From Rheinheimera sp. MMS21-TC3 (lineage in GTDB: Bacteria; Pseudomonadota; Gammaproteobacteria; Enterobacterales; Alteromonadaceae), in assembly GCF_032229285.1 (NCBI RefSeq), contig NZ_CP135084.1:1240001-1304000 (forward strand): a stretch of 64,000 bases of DNA, read 5' to 3'. The number at the start of each line of letters is the position of its first letter. The first letter of the stretch is position 1. Made by a program: the position numbers and the translations under genes. The notes below the pieces were generated by a model, which was not told where the DNA came from, made no database searches, and worked only from the letters and a program-made list of their open reading frames with translations. Positions 52,579 to 62,652 of the stretch are shown piece by piece.

Positions 52579-52920
52579 TTAATTTTCATTATTAATCCAG
52601 TGCTCTAGCAAGGCTTTGGTTAGGCCCCATTGAGCTTGATAACCACATCCACAGTTAGTGCTAGCTATTAGTTGCACAGAAAAGTCAGGGCTGAGTTGCC
52701 AATACTGATTATGTTGATGCAAAATATTTAATTGCTGTAATTGGCTTAACTGCTCAGCAATATTTGCTTGTGGCTGATTAGGCAGCACTGTTGCTAGCCT
52801 AGCTTGGATTAAAGGCTCGTCTATATCGTCAGTATCAGCCGCTGCTGCTCTTATAGCTATGAGTAGCCAAGCTAAATCTGCAATATTTAGATCAGTATTA
52901 ATGTTGTTGTGTTGTGCCAT
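52579..52920 (-). CDS. Hypothetical protein, 113 aa
   Basis: Not recognised. LNIADLAWLLIAIRAAAADT and DEPLIQARLATVLPNQPQAN suggest a helical, winged-helix-like fold. A Cys cluster lies in STNCGCGYQAQWGL. AGAGG lies before the ATG. Between the LysR gene and divergent copA. Confidence 0.6.
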   Translation of the reverse strand: MAQHNNINTDLNIADLAWLLIAIRAAAADTDDIDEPLIQARLATVLPNQPQANIAEQLSQLQQLNILHQHNQYWQLSPDFSVQLIASTNCGCGYQAQWGLTKALLEHWINNEN

Positions 52921-53099
52921 TGCTTTACCTCTTTGTTGCTTTATAAGGGCCTATTCATAACATGCCGCTTGCAATATGCTAGTATAAGCAGCACAGCCAA
53001 TAAACAATGTTAACTTTATCTCTTATTATACGCTTTAAATTAGAAAGTACTAATCTAAAACTGTATCTGACTATTTTTTATATTTGCTTAGGAGTCAAA

Positions 53100-55352
53100 A
53101 TGGCCTTATCTGAAGCAGCTAAATCTAAACAGCCCATCATGTTGTTAGTAGAAGGCACCAGCTGTGCCAGTTGCGTAGCTAAAGTGGAAAAAGCCTTACA
53201 TGCGGTAGCAGGTGTAGATAAAGCAGAAATGAATTTTGCCGATCGTTCAGTGTTAGTTAGCGGTAATGCTAAGGCGACAGCACTAATTAAGGCTATAGAA
53301 CAAGCAGGCTATCAAGCTAAGTTACCCGATACCGACCAAGAAGAGTTATTGCTAGAAGAAAGGCAGCAAGCGGATGCGGCTAAATATAAGTTATTGATGC
53401 GCGATACTTGGTTAGCTTTAGCCTTAGGTGTGCCGCTGATGTTATATGGTCTAATAACCAATGATATGACGGCTGATACCACTATAGAGCGCTGGTCATG
53501 GTTAGCTGTTGGTTTATTAACCTTTTTATTAATGGTATTTCCAGGCCGTCATTTCTATGTTGGTGCTTGGCAAAGTATAAAAAATCATTCTGCCAATATG
53601 GATACCTTAATAGCCTTAGGTACAGGCACGGCTTGGTTGTATTCAATGGTGGTCGTGTTAGTGCCTGAGGTAATGCCCGAGATGACGCGGCATATTTACT
53701 TTGAAGCCACCGCTATGATTATCGGTTTAGTGAATTTAGGCTTAGCGCTTGAGCTTAAAGCTAGGGGCCAAACCTCTGCCGCTATTGCCCGTTTAATTGG
53801 CCTACAAACCAAAACTGCTTTAGTTATACGTAATGAGCAAGAGCTTAGCATTAACATTGATCAAGTTATTTTAAATGACATAGTTAAAGTGCGCCCAGGT
53901 GAGAAAATTCCGGTTGACGGTGTCGTGATTGAAGGCCGTACTGCAATAGATGAATCTATGCTAACGGGCGAGCCGATGCCGGTAGATAAACAGGCTAAAG
54001 ATAGCGTTTCTGCAGGTACTTTAAATAAAACCGGTACTATTTTATTTAAAGCGACCCGTGTTGGCAAAGACACGGCGCTGGCGCAAATTATTCAAATGGT
54101 AAAACAGGCACAAAATGCCAAGCCGGCTATAGGCCGCTTAGCTGATGTTATTTCTGCTTATTTTGTGCCAGCCGTTATGATTATTGCCGTTTTAACCGCA
54201 CTGGCTTGGTTAAACTTTGGCACCGAGCCAAGTTTGGCTGTGATTACCGCCACCACAGTGCTGATTATTGCTTGCCCTTGTGCCTTAGGGTTAGCAACAC
54301 CTATGTCAGTGATGGTAGGGGTAGGCAAAGCCGCAGAAGCGGGCGTTTTGATCCGTAATGGTGAAGCTTTACAAACGGCGTCTAAAGTACAGGTTATGTT
54401 GCTAGATAAAACTGGCACTATTACCCAAGGTAGCCCTAAGTTAACCGATATCAAATTAGCTGACGGCTTTGAGCAAGCCGAAGTATTGCAGTTAGCGGCA
54501 AGCTTAGAGTCAGGCTCAGAGCACCCGTTAGCTCAAGCTATTTTAGAGGCGGCCAAACAGCAAAATATTAGTTTAGATAAGGTAACAGACTTTAATGCCA
54601 TAGCCGGCCATGGTGTGAGTGCTAACTTAGCTGGCCAAAGCTTATTATTTGGTAATGAAAAGCTAATGCGTAAGCATAATATTGATATCAGTGCCTTTAT
54701 TGAACCTGCTCAAGCGTTAGCCGAGCAAGCAAAAACACCGATGTATTTTGCTGTAGCGGGCAAATTTGCTGCAATATTAGCAGTGTCAGATCCGATTAAA
54801 GAAGACTCTATCGCTGCCATTAAACGCTTACAGCATAATGGTATTAAAGTGATGATGCTAACGGGCGACAATAAAGCTACTGCTGCTGCTGTGGCTAAAG
54901 CTGTGGGCATCAGTGAGTATTTTGCCGAAGTATTACCTGAGCATAAGTCTGATAAAGTTAAAGAGTTACAGCAACAGGGCTATATTGTTGGTATGACAGG
55001 TGATGGCATTAACGACGCACCGGCTTTAGCCTTATCTAACGTTGGTTTTGCCATTGGTACTGGTACTGATGTGGCAATAGAAAGCGCGGACATTACCTTA
55101 ATGCGCGGCTCACTGCACGGTTTAGCCGATGCTATTGCAATTAGTAAAGCCACTTTAACTAATATTAAACAGAACTTATTTGGTGCCTTTATTTATAACG
55201 TAGCGGGTATTCCAATAGCGGCAGGTATTTTGTATCCATTTTGGGGTATTTTGCTAAACCCTGTGGTTGCAGGCGCAGCTATGGCGCTATCATCGGTAAC
55301 AGTGGTAACCAATGCTAATCGGCTACGTTTATTTAAGCCAAAACAGCATTAA
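53100..55352 (+). CDS. copA: Copper-exporting P1B-type ATPase CopA
   Basis: 750 aa from ATG 53100, which has AGGAG 5 bases upstream (the frame extends 31 codons further). A single N-terminal heavy-metal domain with TSCASCVAKVEKAL, then eight helices with the CPC motif in LIIACPCALGLATPMSVM. TGE loop MLTGEPMPV, phospho-Asp DKTGTITQG, HP motif GSEHPLAQ, and GDGINDAPALALSNVGFAI. Exports Cu(I) from the cytoplasm. No CueR-type operator is evident upstream. The last codons lie in a 17-bp tandem duplication. Confidence 0.93.
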   Translation: MALSEAAKSKQPIMLLVEGTSCASCVAKVEKALHAVAGVDKAEMNFADRSVLVSGNAKATALIKAIEQAGYQAKLPDTDQEELLLEERQQADAAKYKLLMRDTWLALALGVPLMLYGLITNDMTADTTIERWSWLAVGLLTFLLMVFPGRHFYVGAWQSIKNHSANMDTLIALGTGTAWLYSMVVVLVPEVMPEMTRHIYFEATAMIIGLVNLGLALELKARGQTSAAIARLIGLQTKTALVIRNEQELSINIDQVILNDIVKVRPGEKIPVDGVVIEGRTAIDESMLTGEPMPVDKQAKDSVSAGTLNKTGTILFKATRVGKDTALAQIIQMVKQAQNAKPAIGRLADVISAYFVPAVMIIAVLTALAWLNFGTEPSLAVITATTVLIIACPCALGLATPMSVMVGVGKAAEAGVLIRNGEALQTASKVQVMLLDKTGTITQGSPKLTDIKLADGFEQAEVLQLAASLESGSEHPLAQAILEAAKQQNISLDKVTDFNAIAGHGVSANLAGQSLLFGNEKLMRKHNIDISAFIEPAQALAEQAKTPMYFAVAGKFAAILAVSDPIKEDSIAAIKRLQHNGIKVMMLTGDNKATAAAVAKAVGISEYFAEVLPEHKSDKVKELQQQGYIVGMTGDGINDAPALALSNVGFAIGTGTDVAIESADITLMRGSLHGLADAIAISKATLTNIKQNLFGAFIYNVAGIPIAAGILYPFWGILLNPVVAGAAMALSSVTVVTNANRLRLFKPKQH

Positions 55353-55368
55353 AGCCAAAACAGCATTA
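55335..55368 (+). repeat. 17-bp tandem duplication across the copA stop
   Basis: AAGCCAAAACAGCATTA occurs twice in a row; the first copy contains the end of copA and its stop codon, the second follows directly. It looks like a recent slippage duplication. Confidence 0.9.
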
Positions 55369-55504
55369 AAGCCAGTTGCTTGCTTTGTTAATACTGGCCA
55401 ACTGCTAACCTAATGCTGTTAATCAAGCTGAAGCTATTAATAACAATAGTGGTTAACTAATGACTATAACGATAGCAATGACTATGGCTATGGGGGAATA
55501 AAAA

Positions 55505-55615
55505 ATGTGGTTAATTAATTTACTGGGTTTGGCACTGATTGGCTTAATTGTTTGGTGGTTTTGGTTATACCAGCCAAACACAGCGGCCGCTAAAAAGCAG
55601 TCTGATGCTAAGTAA
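55505..55615 (+). CDS. 36-residue membrane peptide downstream of copA
   Basis: ATG 55505 to TAA 55613-55615: MWLINLLGLALIGLIVWWFW then LYQPNTAAAKKQSDAK. One helix rich in Trp, with a basic tail. GGGGGA lies 6 bases before the ATG. It resembles the small CcoS-like or copper-ATPase-associated peptides found after P1B ATPases, but I cannot name the family with confidence. Confidence 0.68.
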   Translation: MWLINLLGLALIGLIVWWFWLYQPNTAAAKKQSDAK

Positions 55616-55665
55616 TAGTGCTAAGTGTTTAGTGCTAAATGTTTAGTGCTTAGTTGTGAGTTATT
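55616..55665 (+). repeat. Short imperfect repeats after the copA peptide
   Basis: AGTGCTAAGTGTTTAGTGCTAAATGTTTAGTGCTTAG: a 14-base unit (AGTGCTAARTGTTT) repeated twice and a third partial copy. Confidence 0.7.
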
Positions 55666-55680
55666 AGTGCGTTAGCTTAG

Positions 55681-56256
55681 TTAGCTAATCTTCAATAGCC
55701 AATTTTCAATAGCAAAGACATGCGGATCATCAATTTTTAATTGTCGTAGCGATTGGGCTAACTGTAATAAATACTCACTGTTTTCACCACTGGCTCCTTT
55801 AGAGCTGGCTATATGCTTAGCAATATCCTGCTCTGATGCTGGGCCTAAATAAGCGCTGTTATCTGCAGTGGCAATATAGGTTAAACCTGTACTTACTTGA
55901 TTATCAGCAAAATGCAATTCGGTATTAACCCGTAAGTAGCCATTTTTCTCACGGTAATCTAATTGAGTGAAAACGCTTGGGCTAACTCTATAGGCCATTC
56001 CCTCGCAACTGGCACCTGGAGTTTCTATTAGTGTTGCTACTCGACCGGGGGCTTCTGGTGTGCCGCGATGATCATGCGAGCCTTGCCAAAATCGGCGTTG
56101 CCAATTAAATATCTTAGCTGGCCGTCGCTCTAGGTACGGAAAATCAACTTTATAAATTAAGGACCCATAACCGAACAACCAAATATCATCGTCAGTTTCG
56201 GGTAATTTTTGCATTGCATTTAGTTGGCGAGTATCCGCAGACATTTTATAACTCAC
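55681..56256 (-). CDS. chaC: Glutathione-specific gamma-glutamylcyclotransferase (ChaC-like)
   Basis: 191 aa. FGYGSLIY is the substrate-binding loop of the ChaC/GGCT fold; the catalytic Glu is expected in LDYREKNGYLRV, as in ChaC proteins. Other segments: RRFWQGSHDHRGTPEAPGRV, GMAYRV. Splits glutathione to 5-oxoproline and Cys-Gly. Start either 56256 or the in-frame ATG four codons in (MSADTRQLN). Confidence 0.9.
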   Translation of the reverse strand: MSYKMSADTRQLNAMQKLPETDDDIWLFGYGSLIYKVDFPYLERRPAKIFNWQRRFWQGSHDHRGTPEAPGRVATLIETPGASCEGMAYRVSPSVFTQLDYREKNGYLRVNTELHFADNQVSTGLTYIATADNSAYLGPASEQDIAKHIASSKGASGENSEYLLQLAQSLRQLKIDDPHVFAIENWLLKIS

Positions 56257-56505
56257 TATTTTTAAACTGTATTTATTTACTTTATCATTAATAGGGCAAT
56301 TTTGTTTATAATGATTAGCACTAAGCTAGTCACTTTTATATTTTATCCATTTACAATGGACGGCATCTAATAGGCCAAAAGTTTTTGATTAAATATTGTA
56401 AAATAAGCCCTTTCTAAGCGTAATTTTTTGCTGATATAACGCCTAAAACGAGCGTTTTAAAGTATAGTTGGTATACTTCTCTACCTTTGGACAAAGTATT
56501 TATTA

Positions 56506-57558
56506 ATGTTAAATTCTAGCGCTACTATTTTGATGATCCCAGTCTCTAGCCCACAAGGCATTGGCGAATATATGCGATCATTGATTATTGCCCAAGCATT
56601 GAAGTTGCAGTGGCCTAATCTAGATATTCAATTTGTATTGAATCGCCATGCCCCTTCAGCAGCAACTTGTCCTTTTCCAGTACATTTGTTAGATAACTCA
56701 GCGACAAAAGAAACGCAAGCCGTAAAGACTTTACTGCAGCAGATTAAGCCTGATTTAGTCATTTTTGATTGCTCCGGAAGGGCAGAGCAAGCCCGTTATA
56801 CTAAAAAGCTAGGTGCTAAAGTAGTTTTTATTAGTCAGCATAAAAAGAAGCGGGCTAAAGGTTTTGCTCTAAAACGGTTAATTGCACTTGATGCCCATTG
56901 GATTACTCAATTTAAGTTTGTTGATGGTGATTTAACTTTATTAGAGCGGTTAAAACTGGCTTTATTAAATAAAGCGGCGCCGATTTTTACTGGGCCAATA
57001 TTTAGCCCACCGCAAGCTGAATTAGCCGCAGAATTTATTGATTTACCTCAGCAAAACTTTAGTGTCTGGGCCGCAGGTGGTGGTGGCCATACTGTGCAGG
57101 GTAAAAGTGCGACAGAAGTGTTTTACCAAGCTGCACTAGATTTAGCAACGCTAGAGCAGCCCGCTATTGTGGTTACTGGTACTAATTTTAGCGGTGAGCT
57201 AGCCAGCACCCAAGCTGTTCGAGTTGTAAAGTCGTTACCTAATCAGCAATTAATGAGTTTATTAGCGCAGGCCAAGTTTGTTGTCTCTGGTGGTGGCGAT
57301 ATGATGGGCCAAGCAATAGTGCTAGGTAAAAATATAGTGGCGATAGCTGTGGCCAAAGATCAACCTAATCGGGTGCGTGCTTGTGCTGAGCAAGGCTTAA
57401 TTTATCGCGCAGACTTAACCACATCTAGCATTGTTCAGCAATGTCAAAAGGCCTTACAGCAGCCGCTTAGTAAAAAGTATCCAGCCGAACCTGGGTTACA
57501 ATTAGTACTGGCGGATATTGCTCGATTATTACAACTGCCAACAGCAAGCTTACTTTAA
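56506..57558 (+). CDS. GT-B glycosyltransferase-like protein (MurG/PseG-like)
   Basis: 350 aa. Fold pattern of the GT-B type: N-terminal MIPVSSPQGIGEYMRSLIIAQ, PDLVIFDCSG, and C-terminal FSVWAAGGGGHTVQG and FVVSGGGDMMGQAIVLGKNI (nucleotide-sugar site). It starts a run of heptose genes with gmhA 16 bases downstream, so it probably acts in LPS core synthesis. Exact sugar unknown. Confidence 0.7.
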   Translation: MLNSSATILMIPVSSPQGIGEYMRSLIIAQALKLQWPNLDIQFVLNRHAPSAATCPFPVHLLDNSATKETQAVKTLLQQIKPDLVIFDCSGRAEQARYTKKLGAKVVFISQHKKKRAKGFALKRLIALDAHWITQFKFVDGDLTLLERLKLALLNKAAPIFTGPIFSPPQAELAAEFIDLPQQNFSVWAAGGGGHTVQGKSATEVFYQAALDLATLEQPAIVVTGTNFSGELASTQAVRVVKSLPNQQLMSLLAQAKFVVSGGGDMMGQAIVLGKNIVAIAVAKDQPNRVRACAEQGLIYRADLTTSSIVQQCQKALQQPLSKKYPAEPGLQLVLADIARLLQLPTASLL

Positions 57559-57573
57559 AAAGGAAATATATTA

Positions 57574-58143
57574 ATGACTAAATCTAGTTATTTTGCTGCG
57601 CTGGAGCGACATCGCAGCGTTTTTTCATTAGTTGAGCAGTATGAGCAACAAGCTCAACAGTTATTAGCTGTTGTGAGTGCAAGTTTAAAACGTGGTGGCA
57701 AGATTATTTGGATGGGTAACGGCGGTAGCGCCGCTGATAGCCAGCATTTAGCGGCTGAATTTATGGTACGTTATAAATTGGAGCGAGCGCCTTTGGCGTC
57801 TATTGCTTTAACTACGGACAGCTCAATATTAACTGCACATTCTAATGATTATGAATTTGCAACTGTGTTTTCTCGGCAGGTACAAGGGTTAGCTAAGCCA
57901 GAGGATGTGGTAATTGGCTTAACTACTTCAGGTCAAAGTGACAATATCAACTTAGCTCTTGCAGCTGCAAATGAGTTGGGCGCTTATAGCGTGGCTTTAA
58001 CTGGCCGTGATGGCGGTAAAGTGAAAGATATTGCTCAGCTGCCTATTATAGTGCAGTCGGATGAAACAGCACGTATTCAAGAAGTGCATATGTTTATTGG
58101 CCATTGGCTATGTGAGGCTTTAGATTTGGAGCTAGCGTTATGA
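57574..58143 (+). CDS. gmhA: Phosphoheptose isomerase GmhA
   Basis: 189 aa SIS-domain isomerase that turns sedoheptulose 7-phosphate into heptose 7-phosphate, first step to ADP-heptose. Motifs: [40 protein letters not shown] and [10 protein letters not shown] stretch [18 protein letters not shown] has the metal/substrate His. GGAAATAT precedes the ATG; overlaps hldE by 4 bases. Confidence 0.92.
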   Translation: MTKSSYFAALERHRSVFSLVEQYEQQAQQLLAVVSASLKRGGKIIWMGNGGSAADSQHLAAEFMVRYKLERAPLASIALTTDSSILTAHSNDYEFATVFSRQVQGLAKPEDVVIGLTTSGQSDNINLALAAANELGAYSVALTGRDGGKVKDIAQLPIIVQSDETARIQEVHMFIGHWLCEALDLELAL

Positions 58144-59585
58144 TTGATATCACTAAACTAAACAACCTACCTAGTGCTAAAGTTTTGGTCGTTGGTGATG
58201 TGATGTTAGATCGCTATTTTAATGGTGATTCACAGCGGATCTCCCCTGAAGCACCCGTGCCGGTAGTAAATGTTAATAAAGTGGAAGACAAAGCAGGTGG
58301 TGCTGCTAACGTAGCGCGCAATATTGCTTATTTAAATGGTCAAGTCGGCTTGTTAGGCTTGATAGGTGACGATAGTGAAGGCCAAAGCTTAAATAATATT
58401 TTATCGGCTGTTGGCGTGCAATCTGCATTAGTAACACAAGCAGAATTACCCACTATTACTAAAATGCGGGTTATCTCGCGTCATCAACAAATTGTCCGTT
58501 TAGATATAGAGCAAAAGTTCAGCCCTGCACATAGTGACATGTTGGCAGATAAATTTATGCAGACATTTGCAGATTATGATTTTGTTATTATCAGTGACTA
58601 TAACAAAGGTTCATTATATGCAGTGTCGCGGATGATCACTGCGGCTAAAGCCGCAGGCAAAACGGTCTTAGTCGACCCAAAACAAGCTGATTTATCGGTT
58701 TATCGTGGCGCCGATATTATTACACCTAATTTAAATGAATTTAAATTAGCCGGCGGTGATCCTAGTAGCGAACAAAGTATTTTGTCTTCAGCTCGTACTA
58801 TTTTACAACAAAGTGGTATTGCAGCTATGGTATTGACCCGCTCAGAGCAAGGCATGATGCTAATTACTGCTGAGCACAGCCATCATTTTCCTGCCCAAGT
58901 GTTAGAGGTGAGTGATGTAACCGGAGCTGGTGATACAGTAATTGCTACTTTAGCTACTATGCTTGGTGCCGGCATGACACTAGCTGATGCAGTTGAAACA
59001 GCTAATTTAGCAGCGGGTATTGTAGTGTCTAAACTAGGCACTAGCGTTGTCTCGGTGGTGGAGTTGGCCGCTAAAGTTAACAAATATTTATTCTCGCAAG
59101 GCGATGTTTATCAAACCCCTTTTGATAAAGTATTGCAGCATATTAAGTTTGCTAAGCAAAATGGCGAACGCATAGTATTTACCAATGGTTGTTTTGATAT
59201 TTTACATGCAGGCCATGTTAGGTATTTAGCTCAAGCTAAAGCCTTGGGCAATCGTTTAGTTGTTGGTATTAATACTGATGATTCTATTAAGCGCTTAAAA
59301 GGGGCTAGCCGACCAATTAATTCATTAGCCGACAGAGCAACAGTACTTGCCAGTTTAGCCAGTGTTGATTGGATTTTACCTTTTGGCGATAAAGCTAGCG
59401 AGCAAGATACCCCCTTGGAACTTATTTTAAAGGTTATGCCAGATGTATTGGTTAAAGGCGGCGATTATACGGTTGATACCATAGTAGGAGCCGAGCAGGT
59501 TATTAGTGCCGGTGGTGAAGTTAAAGTACTGCAATTTGTTGAAGGCTCTTCAACTACCGCTTTGATTAAAAAAATTCAAGGATAA
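58140..59585 (+). CDS. hldE: Bifunctional heptose kinase/adenylyltransferase HldE
   Basis: 481 aa. N-terminal ribokinase-like kinase (residues about 1-320) with [33 protein letters not shown] and the ATP motif [18 protein letters not shown]-terminal nucleotidyltransferase with [20 protein letters not shown] and [11 protein letters not shown]. Supplies ADP-heptose with GmhA and GmhB. Confidence 0.95.
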   Translation: MIDITKLNNLPSAKVLVVGDVMLDRYFNGDSQRISPEAPVPVVNVNKVEDKAGGAANVARNIAYLNGQVGLLGLIGDDSEGQSLNNILSAVGVQSALVTQAELPTITKMRVISRHQQIVRLDIEQKFSPAHSDMLADKFMQTFADYDFVIISDYNKGSLYAVSRMITAAKAAGKTVLVDPKQADLSVYRGADIITPNLNEFKLAGGDPSSEQSILSSARTILQQSGIAAMVLTRSEQGMMLITAEHSHHFPAQVLEVSDVTGAGDTVIATLATMLGAGMTLADAVETANLAAGIVVSKLGTSVVSVVELAAKVNKYLFSQGDVYQTPFDKVLQHIKFAKQNGERIVFTNGCFDILHAGHVRYLAQAKALGNRLVVGINTDDSIKRLKGASRPINSLADRATVLASLASVDWILPFGDKASEQDTPLELILKVMPDVLVKGGDYTVDTIVGAEQVISAGGEVKVLQFVEGSSTTALIKKIQG

Positions 59586-59590
59586 ACATA

Positions 59591-60694
59591 GTGCTTAGAT
59601 CCTCGAAACAGGATGTTTGTGCCATAGAAGCACCTCAGTCTATTTGTATTTTACGTTTGTCTGCTATTGGTGATGTTTGTCATGCCGTAGCAACAGTCCA
59701 AGCAATACAAAATCATTACCCTGCAGCAAAAATAACTTGGATTTTAGGCAAAGTAGAAGCCATGCTGCTACAAGGTTTGCCTGGGGTAAACTTTGTTATT
59801 TTTGATAAGAAAAAAGGCCTGCAAGCCTATCGCGATTTACAGCGAAATTTGCAAGGCCAACAATTTGATGTTTTGTTGCATATGCAAGTGGCATTGCGGG
59901 CTAATTTAGCGTCTTTAGTCATTAAAGCAAAACGTAAAATAGGCTTTGATAAAGCCCGGGCTAAAGAGCTACATAGCTTTTTTATGCGCGATAGCATAGC
60001 ACCTCAAGAAAATGCCCATGTACTAGAAGGTTTTGCCGCTTTTGCCCGCAAAATTGGCGTACCATTTTTGCAAGATGCTGCTGATAAACCACAGTGGCAG
60101 ATGCCAATAACTCAGCAAGATTTAGAATGGGCTAAGGCGACTTTACAGCCTTATCGTACAGACACTAGTCGTGGTTTTTTAGTAATAAGTCCAGCCGCAT
60201 CTAAAGCTGAGCGTAATTGGCTAGCTGAACGTTATGCTGCTGTGGCGGACTATGCCACTGAGTTAGGATTTAAAGTGGTACTCTGCGGTGGCCCGACTGA
60301 AATGGAACAACAATTAGCGGCTAATATTGTCCAGCATAGCCAAGCTAGCCTTGTCAATTTAGTAAGTAAAACTAGCTTAAAGCAGCTACTTGCAGTATTA
60401 CAACAGGCAGCTGTAGTTATTGCGCCTGATACTGGTCCTGCGCATATGGCCGTAACCGTTGGTACACCGGTAATTGGTTTATATGCTCATAGTAATCCAG
60501 CCCGAACTGGCCCTTATTTATATCAAGAGTATGTGGTAGAGGTTTATCATCAAGCCTTATTGCAACAAACAGGTAAAACAGCAGCTGAGCAAAAGTTTGG
60601 TAAGCGTGTTAAAGGCGCAGACTTAATGGCTAATATCCAGATAGAACAAGTTAAAACCATGCTAGACACTGTAATTAAACAACAAGGAATATAA
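59591..60694 (+). CDS. Heptosyltransferase, GT family 9
   Basis: 367 aa, start GTG 59591. Signature: ICILRLSAIGDVCHAVATVQ, VISPAASKAERNWLAERYAA, VLCGGPTEMEQQLAANI and VIAPDTGPAHMAVTVGTPVIGLYAHSNP-type acceptor site (VIAPDTGPAHMAV, then GLYAHSNPARTGP). Transfers heptose to LPS core; resembles WaaC/WaaF. 1-base overlap with gmhB. Confidence 0.88.
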   Translation: MLRSSKQDVCAIEAPQSICILRLSAIGDVCHAVATVQAIQNHYPAAKITWILGKVEAMLLQGLPGVNFVIFDKKKGLQAYRDLQRNLQGQQFDVLLHMQVALRANLASLVIKAKRKIGFDKARAKELHSFFMRDSIAPQENAHVLEGFAAFARKIGVPFLQDAADKPQWQMPITQQDLEWAKATLQPYRTDTSRGFLVISPAASKAERNWLAERYAAVADYATELGFKVVLCGGPTEMEQQLAANIVQHSQASLVNLVSKTSLKQLLAVLQQAAVVIAPDTGPAHMAVTVGTPVIGLYAHSNPARTGPYLYQEYVVEVYHQALLQQTGKTAAEQKFGKRVKGADLMANIQIEQVKTMLDTVIKQQGI

Positions 60695-61251
60695 TGACCA
60701 AGCTAGATAAAGCCGCTTTTATTGATCGTGATGGTGTAATAAATATTGATCATGGCTACTTATACCAGCCGGAACATTTTGATTTTATTGATGGCGTTTT
60801 TGCTGCTTGCCAGCATTTACAAGCCTTAGGTTACTTATTGATAGTTGTTACTAATCAATCTGGTATTGCTAGAGGTTATTACTCTGAGCACCAATTTGCA
60901 TTATTAACCAGTTGGATGAAGCAACAATTCGCCGATAAAGGCATAAAAATAGATGCGGTATATTATTGCCCACATCATGCAGAAAAAGGCATAGCACCTT
61001 ATAATATTGACTGCGACTGTCGCAAACCCAAAGCCGGCATGTTGCAACAAGCAATGCGTGACTTTGCTATAGATCCTAAACAAAGCTTAATGCTGGGTGA
61101 TAAAAGCTCTGATATGCAAGCCGCAGCAAGTGCCGGCATTGCTAGAAAAGTGCTAGTGCTCTCTGGTCAAACACTTAGCCCTGAACAACAGCAAACCGCC
61201 GATGAAGTTTGGCCTTCTATAGCGTCAGCTTTAGTTGAAGTAACTCAGTAG
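60694..61251 (+). CDS. gmhB: Heptose-1,7-bisphosphate 7-phosphatase GmhB
   Basis: 185 aa HAD phosphatase. DRDGVINID (nucleophile Asp), VVTNQSGIARGYYS, zinc loop CPHHAEKG..YNIDCDCRKPKAGML and MLGDKSSDMQAAASAG. Completes the ADP-heptose cluster. Confidence 0.94.
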   Translation: MTKLDKAAFIDRDGVINIDHGYLYQPEHFDFIDGVFAACQHLQALGYLLIVVTNQSGIARGYYSEHQFALLTSWMKQQFADKGIKIDAVYYCPHHAEKGIAPYNIDCDCRKPKAGMLQQAMRDFAIDPKQSLMLGDKSSDMQAAASAGIARKVLVLSGQTLSPEQQQTADEVWPSIASALVEVTQ

Positions 61252-61267
61252 TAAAACAATAGCTTAT

Positions 61268-61636
61268 TTACTGTGCAGCTAAGGCTGCATAGTATTTGGC
61301 TAGTAAATCAATATCTTCATCTGATAGTGATTTAGCCTGCGGTGACATCAAAGGGTTAGTTTTTTCACCAGAGCGATAAGCTAACAATAGCTGTTTCAGC
61401 TCTGTGGCATCACGTCCCGCTAATGAAGGGTAGAGTGCTACATTCGAAATACCTTTTTGGCCATGACATGCTGCACAACTCATAGCACGACTTTTACCTT
61501 TATTTAGTAATGCTTGTTTGGCTGCAGCAACAGGATCAGCGGCTGTGCTCGTGTCCTGTAAACTGGTATCAGCTTGTTCAGAGCAACCTATAACTAAGAT
61601 ACTAATAGTGGCCAAGATTAACGCTAATTTTGTCAT
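61268..61636 (-). CDS. Lipoprotein c-type cytochrome
   Basis: 122 aa. Lipobox ISILVIGC, then a linker of about 35 residues, heme motif CAACH in MSCAACHGQKG and distal Met in NPLMSPQAKSLSD. A single-heme class I cytochrome, c553/c5-like, likely anchored to the membrane and passing electrons in the periplasm. Confidence 0.9.
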   Translation of the reverse strand: MTKLALILATISILVIGCSEQADTSLQDTSTAADPVAAAKQALLNKGKSRAMSCAACHGQKGISNVALYPSLAGRDATELKQLLLAYRSGEKTNPLMSPQAKSLSDEDIDLLAKYYAALAAQ

Positions 61637-61809
61637 AGTTAAACCTTTATAGTTCTACTTTAAATACAAATTAACACATAAATAACCAGATGACTCTACC
61701 CATAATAGTGTAATTAGCTAGTGCTAGACCATAGCCATGCAATAGAAAATTTATTTTTAACTGAGTTATGTTAAAGTGCTGATACTTTTTTTGGTTGCAA
61801 GTGTAATTA

Positions 61810-62577
61810 ATGAGTAAATCAATATCTACAGTTTTAAAGCCAAGTTTATGGCTAAAAGATAACATTATGATTTTTTATGGCTCGGCAATTGACGCTAAAA
61901 CACATAATCATCATGCAATTCAAGTTGTATGGGAAACCCAAAATGCCCATTGTGTTTGGCCAGAAGGGGAGTTATCTGGAAGTTTTATTATAGGTCCAGG
62001 TGTTAAGCACCAAGTTAAACTTAATGAGGGGTGGATATTATTAATTGAGCCATCAAGCATTTTAGGCTTGAGTTTAAAAAGGCTATTAGGTAGTTCTGGG
62101 GTTATTTCAATTAATAATATGGTTAAACGCTATAGTGTGGCGGCTACACCTATTCTACAACCAATAGCTGAAATCTCACAGTTGTTTGAACAGCTAAATA
62201 TTGATGTGAATTTTGCCGTAAATGACCAACAAATTACGGATAATCGTATCCAAAAGCTAATGGATAAATTAAATTTATGTTTATTGGATGAGTGTCAAAA
62301 ACCTGCAAATTGGCGCGCGGCTAATGTGGCGGCCGAGCTTTATTTATCTGAAAGTCGTTTTTTGCATTTATTTAAGCAGCAATTAGGTGTTGCATGGCGT
62401 CCCTATTTAAGATGGCGTCGTTTATCTTGTGCTTGTAATGCTATTGCTAAAGGCGCCTCTGTCACTGAAGCTGCTTATATTGCTGGTTTTTCTGATGGAC
62501 CACACTTAAGTAAAACGTTTAATTCAATGTTTGGCCTAACAATTACTGACGCAAAAGCAATATTTTTTAAAGACTAG
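61810..62577 (+). CDS. AraC family transcriptional regulator
   Basis: 255 aa. N-terminal cupin-like sensor (HNHHAIQVVWETQN, SFIIGPGVKHQV), C-terminal AraC double HTH: AAELYLSESRFLHLFKQQLG and SVTEAAYIAGFSDGPHLSKT then FNSMFGLT. Directly upstream of the LuxE-like gene in the same direction, so it may control that cluster. Confidence 0.9.
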   Translation: MSKSISTVLKPSLWLKDNIMIFYGSAIDAKTHNHHAIQVVWETQNAHCVWPEGELSGSFIIGPGVKHQVKLNEGWILLIEPSSILGLSLKRLLGSSGVISINNMVKRYSVAATPILQPIAEISQLFEQLNIDVNFAVNDQQITDNRIQKLMDKLNLCLLDECQKPANWRAANVAAELYLSESRFLHLFKQQLGVAWRPYLRWRRLSCACNAIAKGASVTEAAYIAGFSDGPHLSKTFNSMFGLTITDAKAIFFKD

Positions 62578-62652
62578 CTAGTTTATACATGTGAAAAATT
62601 AACAAACCATTAAAATCACGGCATCTTTTGGTTGGCAAAATGGATGTTTTTA

